Shown here piece by piece: positions 35,823 through 43,485 of a DNA stretch of 64,000 bases (position 1 is its first letter; each line of letters opens with the position of its first letter). Origin of the DNA: Ectothiorhodospiraceae bacterium (GTDB lineage: Bacteria; Pseudomonadota; Gammaproteobacteria; HK1). The position numbers were made by a program, and so were the translations under genes. The stretch is taken from the NCBI GenBank assembly GCA_024234875.1, contig JACKNM010000009.1, positions 124,001-188,000 on the forward strand. The letters are read 5' to 3'. Under the pieces are notes generated by a model, which did no database searches, was not told the origin of the DNA, and worked only from the letters and a program-made list of their open reading frames with translations.

Positions 35823-36203
35823 TCAGTAGCCCGCGACCGCCTCGATCTCGACCTTCATCCCGGGAATCGCGAGCTGGGCGACACCGATGAGCGTGCTCGC
35901 GGGCCGCTTGTCGCCGAAGACCTCCTGGCGCACCGGATTGATCGCGTGCCGGTCGTCGACGTCGAGCAGGTACACCGTGACCCGCAACACGTGCTCGAAG
36001 CCGAGACCGGCCGCAGCGAGGATCTGGCCCATGTTCCGGAACACCTGGCGGGTCTGCTCGGCGACGTCGTCCCCGCCCACCACGTTGAGGTCGCCGTCGA
36101 GGGGACCGATGCCGGAGATGAACAGCAGATCCCCGTGGCGCACGGCATCGGTGTAGTGGCTGATCGGAGGGTTCAGGCCTTCGACGCGGATCTCCTGACG
36201 CAT
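35823..36203 (-). CDS. RidA/YjgF family protein lacking the catalytic arginine
   Basis: A 126-residue Rid-family protein, start ATG 36203 with GGAG upstream (a TTG two codons earlier is less likely). Family landmarks are HGDLLFISGIGPLD, QTRQVFRNMGQILAAAG and the C-terminal GMKVEIEAVAGY. In RidA enzymes an Arg in PARS binds the imine substrate. The corresponding segment here reads RPASTLIGV, with Ser in that place, so classical 2-iminobutanoate/2-iminopropanoate deaminase activity is doubtful. It is divergent from the PaaK-like ligase gene. It should be a cytoplasmic homotrimer by family. Confidence 0.88.
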   Translation of the reverse strand: MRQEIRVEGLNPPISHYTDAVRHGDLLFISGIGPLDGDLNVVGGDDVAEQTRQVFRNMGQILAAAGLGFEHVLRVTVYLLDVDDRHAINPVRQEVFGDKRPASTLIGVAQLAIPGMKVEIEAVAGY

Positions 36204-36347
36204 GCTCAATCTCCAGTGAGGACGACGGCGACCATCGCGCCCGGCTCGACCGCGGCGCGTGCGGAGGGCACTCTAATGCCTCTGCGCGGTCCGTCGCACG
36301 CGGCGATGCCCACGAGCCGTTCCCGCCCGGCGCACTGGAGGATCTCG

Positions 36348-37652
36348 ATGACCTTGCGCCCCGACGCCGAGCGGCTGCCCCCGGGCACGCTGAGTGCCCT
36401 TCAGCAAGCCGCCTGGTCGCACCAACGACAGCACGTGGCCGCGCACTCCGCCTTCTACCGCACGCTGTGGAACGGCCGGCCGCCGCCCGAGAGCCTGCGC
36501 GACCTCCCGCAGCTGCCCCTCTCCGACAAGTCGCAACTGCGGGCCTCCCAGGCCGCTCACCCGCCGTTCGGCGACTACCTCGCGGCCCCGCGTGAGAGCG
36601 TCAACCGCCTGCACCGCACCTCCGGCACCACCGGCCAGGCGATGAACCTCGCGCTGTCGGCCGAGGACTGCGCGATTACCGCCGAGGTCGGCGGGCGCTG
36701 CCATCGCGCCGCGGGGCTGCGGCCCGGCGACACCGTGGTGCACTGCCTCAATTACCAGATGTGGATGGGCGGCGTGACCGACCACCTCACGTTGGAGCAG
36801 ACCGGCGCGACCGTGGTGCCGTTCGGGGTCGGCGGAACCGAGCTCCTGATTCGCACCATTCGCGAGATCGGCATCGACGCGATCTCGTGCACGCCGTCGT
36901 ACCCGGCGGTCATCGAGCGGGTGCTGGCGGAGCGGTTCCCGACCCTCCGCCCGCGCGACCTCGGGCTCCGTCTCGGCCTGTTCGGCGGCGAGCCGGGACT
37001 CGACGACCCGAAGCTCCGCGCACGCCTGCACGAGACGTGGGGCATGGAGCCGCGCAACGCCAACTACGGCGTCTCCGACGTGTTCTCGAACTTCGCGGCG
37101 CAGTGCGAGCACGACACGCGACTCCACTTCGTCGGCGGTGACGTCCTCTACCCCGAGCTCGTCGACCCCGACACCACCGCCCCGTTGCCGATCGACGCGG
37201 GCCGCGAGGGCGAGCTGGTGCTCACCCATCTGCGGCGCGACTGCCAGCCGCTGGTGCGCTTTCGCACCGGCGACATCGTCGCCGTCGACGCCACCGAGCC
37301 CTGCGCCTGCGGCCGCACCGGAATGCGATTCCGGGTGGTCGGGCGCAGCGACGACATGGTGGTGGTGCGCGGGCTCAATCTCTTCCCGACCATGGTGGCC
37401 GCGGTGGTCAGCGGCTTCACCGAGCTGTCGGGCGACTACCGGATCGTCCTCGACCACCCACCTCCGTACGACCGCCTGCCGCTTCGCGTGGAGCTCGCGC
37501 CAGGCACCGTGCCCTCAGCCGAGCTCGCCGGCGCGGTGGCCTCCGCGATCAAGGCTCGACTGGGCGCGACCGCCCACGTCGAGCTGCTCCCCGCGGGTAG
37601 CCTCCCGCTCACGGAGGGCAAGACCCGACGCGTGATCAGGAGCCATCGATGA
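36348..37652 (+). CDS. phenylacetate-CoA ligase-like AMP-forming enzyme
   Basis: A 434-residue acyl-adenylate-forming enzyme of the PaaK group (PaaK itself is about 430-440). The phosphate-binding loop is LHRTSGTTGQAMNLAL; later motifs are SCTPSYPAVIERVL, LGLFGGEPGLDD, NYGVSDVF and FRVVGRSDDMVVVRGLNLFP, where the Lys/Arg hinge follows. A CACGRTGMRF stretch probably binds metal, as in PaaK. ATG 36348 has a GGAGG. It overlaps the enoyl-CoA hydratase start as ATGA, so the pair should activate and process an aryl or acyl acid. The exact acid is unknown. Confidence 0.9.
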   Translation: MTLRPDAERLPPGTLSALQQAAWSHQRQHVAAHSAFYRTLWNGRPPPESLRDLPQLPLSDKSQLRASQAAHPPFGDYLAAPRESVNRLHRTSGTTGQAMNLALSAEDCAITAEVGGRCHRAAGLRPGDTVVHCLNYQMWMGGVTDHLTLEQTGATVVPFGVGGTELLIRTIREIGIDAISCTPSYPAVIERVLAERFPTLRPRDLGLRLGLFGGEPGLDDPKLRARLHETWGMEPRNANYGVSDVFSNFAAQCEHDTRLHFVGGDVLYPELVDPDTTAPLPIDAGREGELVLTHLRRDCQPLVRFRTGDIVAVDATEPCACGRTGMRFRVVGRSDDMVVVRGLNLFPTMVAAVVSGFTELSGDYRIVLDHPPPYDRLPLRVELAPGTVPSAELAGAVASAIKARLGATAHVELLPAGSLPLTEGKTRRVIRSHR

Positions 37653-38410
37653 GCGCCCTCGACTACGGCACCGTCCTCAGCACCGCCACCGACGACGGCG
37701 TGCGCACGATCTCGCTCAATCGCCCCGAGCGACTCAACGCGATGAACCGCCAGCTCGTCGACGACGTCGCCCGCGCCTTCGACGACGCGAACGCCGACCC
37801 CGACACGCGCGCCATCGTGCTCCGCGGCGAGGGCCGCGCGTTCTGCGCCGGCGACGACCGGCGCGCGCACGTGCACCCCGCGAGCGAGGCCGAGGCCCGC
37901 GACCTCGTCGACGCGATTCAGCGCGCCACGCGCGCCATCGTCCTCGGGCCGAAGCCGGTGGTCGGCGCCATCCACGGCTGGGCCGTGGGCGGCGGCTTCG
38001 AGTGGGCGATCAATTGTGACTTCTCGGTGTGGGCACGCGGCGCGCGTGCCTTCTTCCCGGAGGTGTCGCTCAACCTCTTCGTCACCGGGGCGGTCACCAC
38101 CCTGCTGCCGACCCTGGTCGGCCTCGCCAGAGCGCGCGAGATGCTGTTCCTCGGACGACGTTACGACGCCACCGAGCTGGCCGAGATCGGTGTCGCGTGG
38201 CGAGTGGTCGACGACGATCGCGTTCGCGACGAGGCCCACGCCACGGCGGCCGAGCTGGCGGCCCTGCCCACGCTCTCGGTGCGGGCGATGAAGCGGGTGC
38301 TCAACCGCTGCGCCGTCGGCGACCTCGAGCGTGCATTGGCGGCGGAGACCGAGGCGACGGTGGCCGGATTCATGGATCCGGAGACGACGCGGCGGCTGCA
38401 GGACTTCTGA
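37649..38410 (+). CDS. enoyl-CoA hydratase/isomerase family protein
   Basis: A 253-residue crotonase-fold enzyme. The oxyanion hole is formed by FCAGDDRR and WAVGGGFEW; glutamates that may act as acid/base are in GFEWAINCDF and FFPEVSLNL. The N-terminal VRTISLNRPERLNAM is canonical. It is translationally coupled to the PaaK-like gene, which suggests hydration or isomerisation of the CoA thioester formed there. Confidence 0.9.
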   Translation: MSALDYGTVLSTATDDGVRTISLNRPERLNAMNRQLVDDVARAFDDANADPDTRAIVLRGEGRAFCAGDDRRAHVHPASEAEARDLVDAIQRATRAIVLGPKPVVGAIHGWAVGGGFEWAINCDFSVWARGARAFFPEVSLNLFVTGAVTTLLPTLVGLARAREMLFLGRRYDATELAEIGVAWRVVDDDRVRDEAHATAAELAALPTLSVRAMKRVLNRCAVGDLERALAAETEATVAGFMDPETTRRLQDF

Positions 38411-38443
38411 CGGCGATCGGCCGCCGGCGAGCCGCCGAGCGCG

Positions 38444-38788
38444 TCAAACCCCGGTGCAGGGAAAGAACTTGAGCAGCATCCCGGCGACCAGGTCCGCCGC
38501 CGGCGCATCCAGCGCCTCGGGAAAGCGGCGTGACTCGAGCGCGAACAGTGCCGCGGCCTCGACCGCCCCGAACGCCGGCGGCGGACAGGCGGTGAGGCGG
38601 CGGCGGGCGAGCTCGGTGCCGGCGGCATCCAGCGCTCCCTCGAAGTAGCCGACGCAGGTCGGCGGCGGTGCGGCCATCGCCGCCGGTCCCCCGCACAGAC
38701 GCAGCACGTCGTGCCCGGTCGGCGCCGATTCCGCCCAGGCCGCACCGGCCGAGGCGATCAGCATCGCCACCACCCCGATCGCCGGCAC
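38444..38788 (-). CDS. secreted Rap1a/Tai-like protein
   Basis: A protein of about 114 residues with an N-terminal hydrophobic signal (GVVAMLIASAGAAWAES). The mature part has four cysteines in the pattern of the Rap1a/Tai family: LRLCGG, TCVGYFEGALDAAG, LTACPPP and the C-terminal AADLVAGMLLKFFPC. Rap1a/Tai proteins are periplasmic immunity proteins against type VI peptidoglycan amidases, but orphan copies of unknown role are common. No effector gene is adjacent. The start is uncertain: GTG 38788 gives a full signal peptide without a basic residue, and ATG 38764 gives a short one. It is divergent from the thioesterase gene with a gap of only 21 bp. Confidence 0.65.
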   Translation of the reverse strand: MPAIGVVAMLIASAGAAWAESAPTGHDVLRLCGGPAAMAAPPPTCVGYFEGALDAAGTELARRRLTACPPPAFGAVEAAALFALESRRFPEALDAPAADLVAGMLLKFFPCTGV

Positions 38789-38809
38789 CGAGTACAATCC
38801 GCGCCCGAC

Positions 38810-39211
38810 ATGAACACCGAAACCCACGTCACCATCACCCCCGAGCACACCGACATTCTCGGTCATCTCAATCACGTCGCCGCGGTGCGCCTGCTCGAGC
38901 GCGCGCGCTCCGACTGGTACCGGGCCTGTGGGCTGTTCCCGGTCGAGCCGGAGCGGTATGGCCCGGTAGTGGTCAACATCGACTACGACTATCGGCGCGA
39001 ATGCTTCGAGGGCGAGGCGCTCCGCATCGTCACCCGCCCCGTCGCGCGCGGCACCAAGAGCTTCGTGCTGGAGCACGAGGTCTACAAGCCCGACGGCACC
39101 GTCGCGGTGGCGGGCCGGGCGACCAGCGTCATCATGGACATGCAGGCGCGCGAGATCGTGCCGGTGCCCGAATGCCTGGCGCGGCACCTGCCGCCGCGCG
39201 CACAGGGCTGA
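38810..39211 (+). CDS. acyl-CoA thioesterase, 4-hydroxybenzoyl-CoA thioesterase (hotdog) family
   Basis: A 133-residue hotdog-fold thioesterase. The motif HTDILGHLNHVAAVRLLERAR is the family signature, with the Asp expected at the active site; VVVNIDYDYRRECFEGEALRI forms the next strands. The start ATG 38810 has no Shine-Dalgarno, but a -10-like TACAAT (38793-38798) ends 11 bases before it, suggesting a near-leaderless message. It lies near the PaaK-like and hydratase genes and may release their product. Confidence 0.88.
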   Translation: MNTETHVTITPEHTDILGHLNHVAAVRLLERARSDWYRACGLFPVEPERYGPVVVNIDYDYRRECFEGEALRIVTRPVARGTKSFVLEHEVYKPDGTVAVAGRATSVIMDMQAREIVPVPECLARHLPPRAQG

Positions 39212-39213
39212 GG

Positions 39214-39237
39214 CCGGCCAGGGCTCGGCCCGGCCGG
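39214..39237. terminator. hairpin between convergent genes
   Basis: CCGGCC-A-GGGC pairs with GCCC-GGCCGG around TCG, with one bulged A, between the thioesterase and M20 stops. No T-tract. Confidence 0.45.
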
Positions 39238-39254
39238 GGCAGCGGCCGGCGCCG

Positions 39255-40535
39255 TCAGCCGCGCTCGGCGATCCACCACGCGAGCAGGCGCGTCGCCTCC
39301 ATGAAGTCGGCGACGTCCATCGCCTCGTCCGGATTGTGGCTGCCGTTGGCATTACGGATGAACACCATCGCGGTCGGCACCCCGGCGGCGGCGAACGCGG
39401 CGGCATCGTGGGACGCGCCGCTCGCGATCTCCATGTAGGGGATCCCGAGCCGCTCGACGCCCTCGAGCAGGTCGCCGCGAATCCGCTGGTCGAGCACTCC
39501 GGGTGCAGCGCGCGTGTAGTCGCCGAGATCGAAGCTGACGCCTCGGCGCCGCTCGATGTCGGCGGCCAGCGACGCGACGCGGGCCTCCATCGCGTCGAGA
39601 AACGCCGCGTCGAGGCTGCGCATGTCGAGGCTGAAACGCACCTCGCCCGCGATCTTGGTCATCGCGTGCCATTCGGCGTCGGTGAAGAACTTGCCGACGG
39701 TGAACGCGAAGTCGCGGCCGGCGCCGTCGCACTCGGTCCAGATCCGATCCAGCTCGCCCACCAGCTCGGCGGTGGCGATGACCGCGTCACGACGGTGGCT
39801 GCGCGGCACCCCACCGCAGTGCGAGTACTCGCCGGTGCAGCGTGCCGAGGGCAGGCGGCGGTTGCCACGGATGCCGGTGACCACGCCCACCGGCAGACCC
39901 TCGGCCTCCAGCACCGGGCCCTGCTCGATGTGCACCTCCAGGTAGGCGTGGACGTCCGCCGGCGGCAGGTAGATCTCGCCGGCACGCAGGCGCTCCGGTG
40001 CACAGCCTGCATCGGCCATGTGATCGGCCAGGGTCCGCCCGGTGTCGGCGCGGCGCGCACCGTCGAGCGCGCCCTCGGGCAGAACCCCCAGGGCGCAACG
40101 GCTGCCGATGTAGGAGACCCCGAACCAGGCGCTCTCCTCGGCCCGAATGCCCATCACCCGAACGTCGCGTGCCGGCCGCACCCCGGCGTCGGCCAGCCCC
40201 GCCAGCGCCACCAACCCGGAGACCACGCCGGCAGCGCCGTCGTAGTTACCGCCCTGCGCCACGGAGTCGAGATGTGAGCCGACGACGATCGGCGGTGCCG
40301 AGCGGTCGCGCCCCGGCAGGGTCATGTAGGTGTTGCCGGCCGCGTCGTGCGCGACCTCCAGCCCCAGCTCCCGCGCCCCGCGCGCCATCAGCGCGTGCGC
40401 CCGCGCCTCACCCTCCCCGTAGGAGGCACGCGTGATCCCCACCCCGTCGTGGGTCTCGCGCTCGAGCCCGGCGAACAGCTCGCGGGCCAGCGCAGCGCGC
40501 GCGAGAACCGCGCGTTGAACCTCGGATTCGGCCAT
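39255..40535 (-). CDS. M20-family amidohydrolase (N-carbamoyl-L-amino-acid hydrolase / allantoate amidohydrolase type)
   Basis: A 426-residue binuclear zinc enzyme of the hydantoinase/carbamoylase group. Metal ligands are visible in order: His in VVGSHLDSV, Asp in GGNYDGAAGV, Glu in GIRAEESAWFG, His in YLEVHIEQGPVLE and His in NANGSHNPDEAM. The dimerisation domain interrupts the catalytic domain from about 220 to 335. ATG 40535 has GAGGGA upstream. It hydrolyses a ureido or amide group, but which substrate is used (carbamoyl amino acid, allantoate, ureidoglycine) is not determined by context. Confidence 0.92.
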   Translation of the reverse strand: MAESEVQRAVLARAALARELFAGLERETHDGVGITRASYGEGEARAHALMARGARELGLEVAHDAAGNTYMTLPGRDRSAPPIVVGSHLDSVAQGGNYDGAAGVVSGLVALAGLADAGVRPARDVRVMGIRAEESAWFGVSYIGSRCALGVLPEGALDGARRADTGRTLADHMADAGCAPERLRAGEIYLPPADVHAYLEVHIEQGPVLEAEGLPVGVVTGIRGNRRLPSARCTGEYSHCGGVPRSHRRDAVIATAELVGELDRIWTECDGAGRDFAFTVGKFFTDAEWHAMTKIAGEVRFSLDMRSLDAAFLDAMEARVASLAADIERRRGVSFDLGDYTRAAPGVLDQRIRGDLLEGVERLGIPYMEIASGASHDAAAFAAAGVPTAMVFIRNANGSHNPDEAMDVADFMEATRLLAWWIAERG

Positions 40536-40605
40536 TCCCGTCCCTCTCGCTCTCGACTCGACGGCCACGCACCGCGGATCGCGGGCCGACCCTGAGATTC
40601 GCCGT

Positions 40606-41499
40606 TCAGTCGGTGGCGAACGTCACCACCTCGGTCGCCTCGCCCGGTCGACGCCCGAGCGCGATCCGCCCCTCGCCACTCAGCACGATCTCCTCGCGTC
40701 GCAGGTAGGACGGCCCGCCGTCGGTGAGGACGTAGGTGCCGTTGGTGCTGATGTCGGTGAGGACGAATCGTCCGCGACGACACTCGATCCGCGCGTGCTC
40801 GCGCGAGGCCATGCTGTCGTTGATCACCATGTCGGCCTTGTTGCCGCGGCCGAGCACGAAGGCCGGCGAGCCGTGGTCGAGCACCACCTCGCGGCCGCGG
40901 TGGGTCAGACGCAGCCGCATCGTCGGGCGCTCGCGCTTGACCAACCCGGCCGCCATGCGGGTGACCTCGTCGGCCTGCCACACCACCTCGTAGATGTCGA
41001 CCTCGTCGGCCTTGCCCTTCACCGCGATGCGGTCGAGGTGCCGGGTGGCCGCGCGCAGCGAGGCCGGCAACGCGTTGGCGGTCTCGCGTGTGGTGATGAT
41101 CTGGCCAGCCTTGGCGAGGCCCACCATCCGGGCGGCGAGATTGACCGCGTCTCCGAACACGTCGCCTCTCTCGACCAGCACCGGGCCGGCGTGCAGGCCG
41201 ACCCGGATCGCCACCGAGGCGGGCGCGTCCGGCGCCCGGCCCTGCAGGTCGTGGGTGATCGTCTCCTGCATCGCCATCGTCGCCTCGACGGCATTGGCGC
41301 GCTCGGGGAACACCGCCATGATCTCGTCGCCGATGGTCTTGACGACGCGCCCACCGAAGCGGGTCGTCTGCTCCGACAGCAGCTCGATGCAGGCCGCCAC
41401 CACGCGCCGGGCGCGCGCATCGCCGAGCCCCTCGTACAGGCGCGAGCTACCGCTGATGTCCGCGAAGACGATGGTCAGCTCGGCCGATTGTCGGGGCAT
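40606..41499 (-). CDS. class III adenylate/guanylate cyclase with C-terminal FHA domain
   Basis: A 297-residue signalling protein. Residues about 5-180 form a class III cyclase domain: metal-binding Asp14 (VFADISGSS) and Asp58 (VKTIGDEIMAVF), Lys54 in the base-recognition position, and FGDAVNLAARM with the transition-state Asn and Arg. Residues about 205-290 are an FHA phosphothreonine-binding domain: VLGRG, SREHARI and DISTNGTYV. It probably makes cAMP under control of a phosphorylated partner; the Ser/Thr kinase and PP2C phosphatase encoded 1-3 kb away are candidates. Its promoter lies at 41629-41658. Confidence 0.93.
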   Translation of the reverse strand: MPRQSAELTIVFADISGSSRLYEGLGDARARRVVAACIELLSEQTTRFGGRVVKTIGDEIMAVFPERANAVEATMAMQETITHDLQGRAPDAPASVAIRVGLHAGPVLVERGDVFGDAVNLAARMVGLAKAGQIITTRETANALPASLRAATRHLDRIAVKGKADEVDIYEVVWQADEVTRMAAGLVKRERPTMRLRLTHRGREVVLDHGSPAFVLGRGNKADMVINDSMASREHARIECRRGRFVLTDISTNGTYVLTDGGPSYLRREEIVLSGEGRIALGRRPGEATEVVTFATD

Positions 41500-41628
41500 C
41501 CGCGCGCGTCACTCGTCACCGGAGAGCGCGGCGACACGATTCGGACGTGCCGAAATGGGCGCCCGCCATGGCGCGCGCCTCCCGCCCCCCAACATATGTC
41601 ATTGATCTACGGTCGATGACCGGCCTGG

Positions 41629-41658
41629 ATTATAGCCCAGCGGGATCCGCGGTGGCAG
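41629..41658 (-). promoter_or_regulatory. promoter of the cyclase-FHA gene
   Basis: Minus-strand -10 TATAAT (41634-41629), a perfect consensus, with a -35-like CTGCCA (41658-41653) at 18 nt. It leaves a leader of about 120 nt before ATG 41499. Confidence 0.55.
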
Positions 41659-41696
41659 CGCACCCGAGGCCCGTGCACCGGCCTCACGCCGCGCCG

Positions 41697-42458
41697 TCAG
41701 TCCGCCGCCGGCGGCGGCTGGCCGCCCGCATCGCCGTGCGCGGCGGCGAGGCGCCCCACCATGCGGTCGAAGTTGAGCAACGAGAGCAGGTGGGCATGGA
41801 CCAGCTCGAGCTCGTCGTTGCGGGCCAGCTTCTCCAGGTCGACCGCGGCCAGACGTCGGAGCCGCTCGCGGTTCACCACCCGGAACCCGCTCAGCCCGAA
41901 CCGCCGCCCCCCCGGCATCGAGAGCCGCGCCTGCATCGGCTCCAGGAGCTCCAGCGCCTCCAGGCGCACGCAGAGCTGGTGCGAGCGCACGTGCTGGCGC
42001 TGGTACTCACCGAGGAATGCCAGCACCTTCTCCAGATATGGCGTGCGCTCGCCCTCGGCATCGAACAGGGCCTCGCCCTTGCCCTCGCGGTTCACCCCGA
42101 CGAACGCCTCGTCGATGCAGACGGTGAAGTTCCGCCCGTCCTCGCTGCGCGCGAACACGAACGGGTAGCGCCGCACGAAGGCCGGGATGTAGCGCCCGTC
42201 CCACCCGCCGCGCTCGTCGATGAACAGGTTCTGGCGATCCTCGATTCCCAGCACCGCGAACGGCGCCAGGGTCTCGCCCTCGCCGGCGATGACGATCGGG
42301 TACTCGAGCGCGGCCTGCGGGAACTCCACCAAGGTGAGCGGGACGGCGTTGATCGAGCGGGCGAAGGCGTAGCCCTCCCCCTGGGCGACATGGACGTCGC
42401 GGTGGCGCTCGCGACTGAGCGGCACCGCATTGGCGTAGAAGGCGATCGACTGACTCAA
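41697..42458 (-). CDS. SapC family protein
   Basis: A 253-residue protein of the SapC family (name from a Campylobacter S-layer-linked gene; function unknown in most proteobacteria). Landmarks are FYANAVPLSRERHRDV at the start, VPLTLVEFPQAALEYPIV, YIPAFVRRYPFVFA and a C-terminal LEPMQARLSMPGGRRFGLSGF followed by NRERLRRLA. The start is taken as TTG 42458, with GAGGA seven bases upstream; the family begins at this point. No signal peptide is present. The 255 bp between it and the divergent PP2C gene is locally AT-rich (42597-42655) and probably holds promoters for both. Confidence 0.85.
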   Translation of the reverse strand: MSQSIAFYANAVPLSRERHRDVHVAQGEGYAFARSINAVPLTLVEFPQAALEYPIVIAGEGETLAPFAVLGIEDRQNLFIDERGGWDGRYIPAFVRRYPFVFARSEDGRNFTVCIDEAFVGVNREGKGEALFDAEGERTPYLEKVLAFLGEYQRQHVRSHQLCVRLEALELLEPMQARLSMPGGRRFGLSGFRVVNRERLRRLAAVDLEKLARNDELELVHAHLLSLLNFDRMVGRLAAAHGDAGGQPPPAAD

Positions 42459-42713
42459 CGGCGGGTCCTCGACGGATGATGGGCCTCGCGGCGCGGCTCC
42501 GCTGCCCGACCCGGAGTCGGTTCGTTCCCACCCGAATCGGTCGACGCGACGGATCGGCTCGGAGGCGCCTCGTGCACGCGGTGACCTTACTCGGCGTGAT
42601 GCGGCCATTCAATCGGTTATTGCAGGAATGGAGAATCTTGTTGAATATCGGGGCTTCCGAGGCCACGCCAGGCGCCCCCACGGCCCGCCCGGCCCAGCGC
42701 GAGCCCACCGCCG

Positions 42714-43469
42714 ATGCCCGACGCGATGCACCACGCGCCCCCTTGGACCTCCTCCAGCCGGACCGACCCCGGGATGGTCCGGGAGGTGAACGAGGACGCC
42801 TGTGTCGACCGACCACAGGCCGCGATGTGGGCGGTGGCCGACGGGATGGGCGGGCACCAGGCCGGCGACCTGGCCTCCACCATGCTGGTGGAGGCGCTGT
42901 GCGGAATCGCCCCGGCCTCCGACCTCGGCACCTACGTCGAGCTGGTCGAGGACGCCTTGCTCGAGGTGAACACCGAGCTGCGCACCATCGCCGAGGCGCG
43001 CGACGCCCAGGCGGTCGGTAGCACCGTCGCGGTCCTCCTCGCCGGGCGAGCCCACGCGGTGTGCATGTGGGCCGGCGACAGCCGCATCTACCGCTACCGG
43101 GCCGGCAGGCTCGAGCGCCTGACACAGGATCACGCGCTGGTCGAGGAGTTGATCGAGCGGGGCATGCTGAGCGAGGAAGAGGCGATCGACCATCCGCACG
43201 CGAATCTGGTGACGCGCGCGGTCGGCGCCGGCGACGAGCTCAACATCGACCTCGAGATGGTGGAGATCGCGGCCGGTGACGTCTTCGTCCTGTGCAGCGA
43301 CGGGCTCGACAAGGCGGTTCGCGACGAGGCCATTGCCGACGTCCTGGCCCACGCCACCGTGCGCCGCGCCGCCGACGAGCTGGTCGAGTTGGCCCTCGAG
43401 CACGGGGCGCGAGACAACGTCACCGTGGTGGTGGTCGGGGTCCTCGACGACCCGACCGATCGAGACTGA
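42714..43469 (+). CDS. PP2C-type protein phosphatase (Stp1/PppA-like)
   Basis: A 251-residue metal-dependent Ser/Thr phosphatase. Motifs in order are TDPGMVREVNEDAC (first metal Asp/Glu region), WAVADGMGGHQAGDLAS, VGSTVAVLL, WAGDSRIYRYR, LCSDGLDKAV and ARDNVTVVVV, which carry the Asp ligands of the binuclear centre. The gene is followed by a Ser/Thr kinase gene after 16 bp, the usual phosphatase-kinase pair. Such pairs often occur with type VI secretion loci, but no T6SS gene is in the window. Confidence 0.93.
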   Translation: MPDAMHHAPPWTSSSRTDPGMVREVNEDACVDRPQAAMWAVADGMGGHQAGDLASTMLVEALCGIAPASDLGTYVELVEDALLEVNTELRTIAEARDAQAVGSTVAVLLAGRAHAVCMWAGDSRIYRYRAGRLERLTQDHALVEELIERGMLSEEEAIDHPHANLVTRAVGAGDELNIDLEMVEIAAGDVFVLCSDGLDKAVRDEAIADVLAHATVRRAADELVELALEHGARDNVTVVVVGVLDDPTDRD

Positions 43470-43485
43470 GCGCGGAGCGCGGAGC

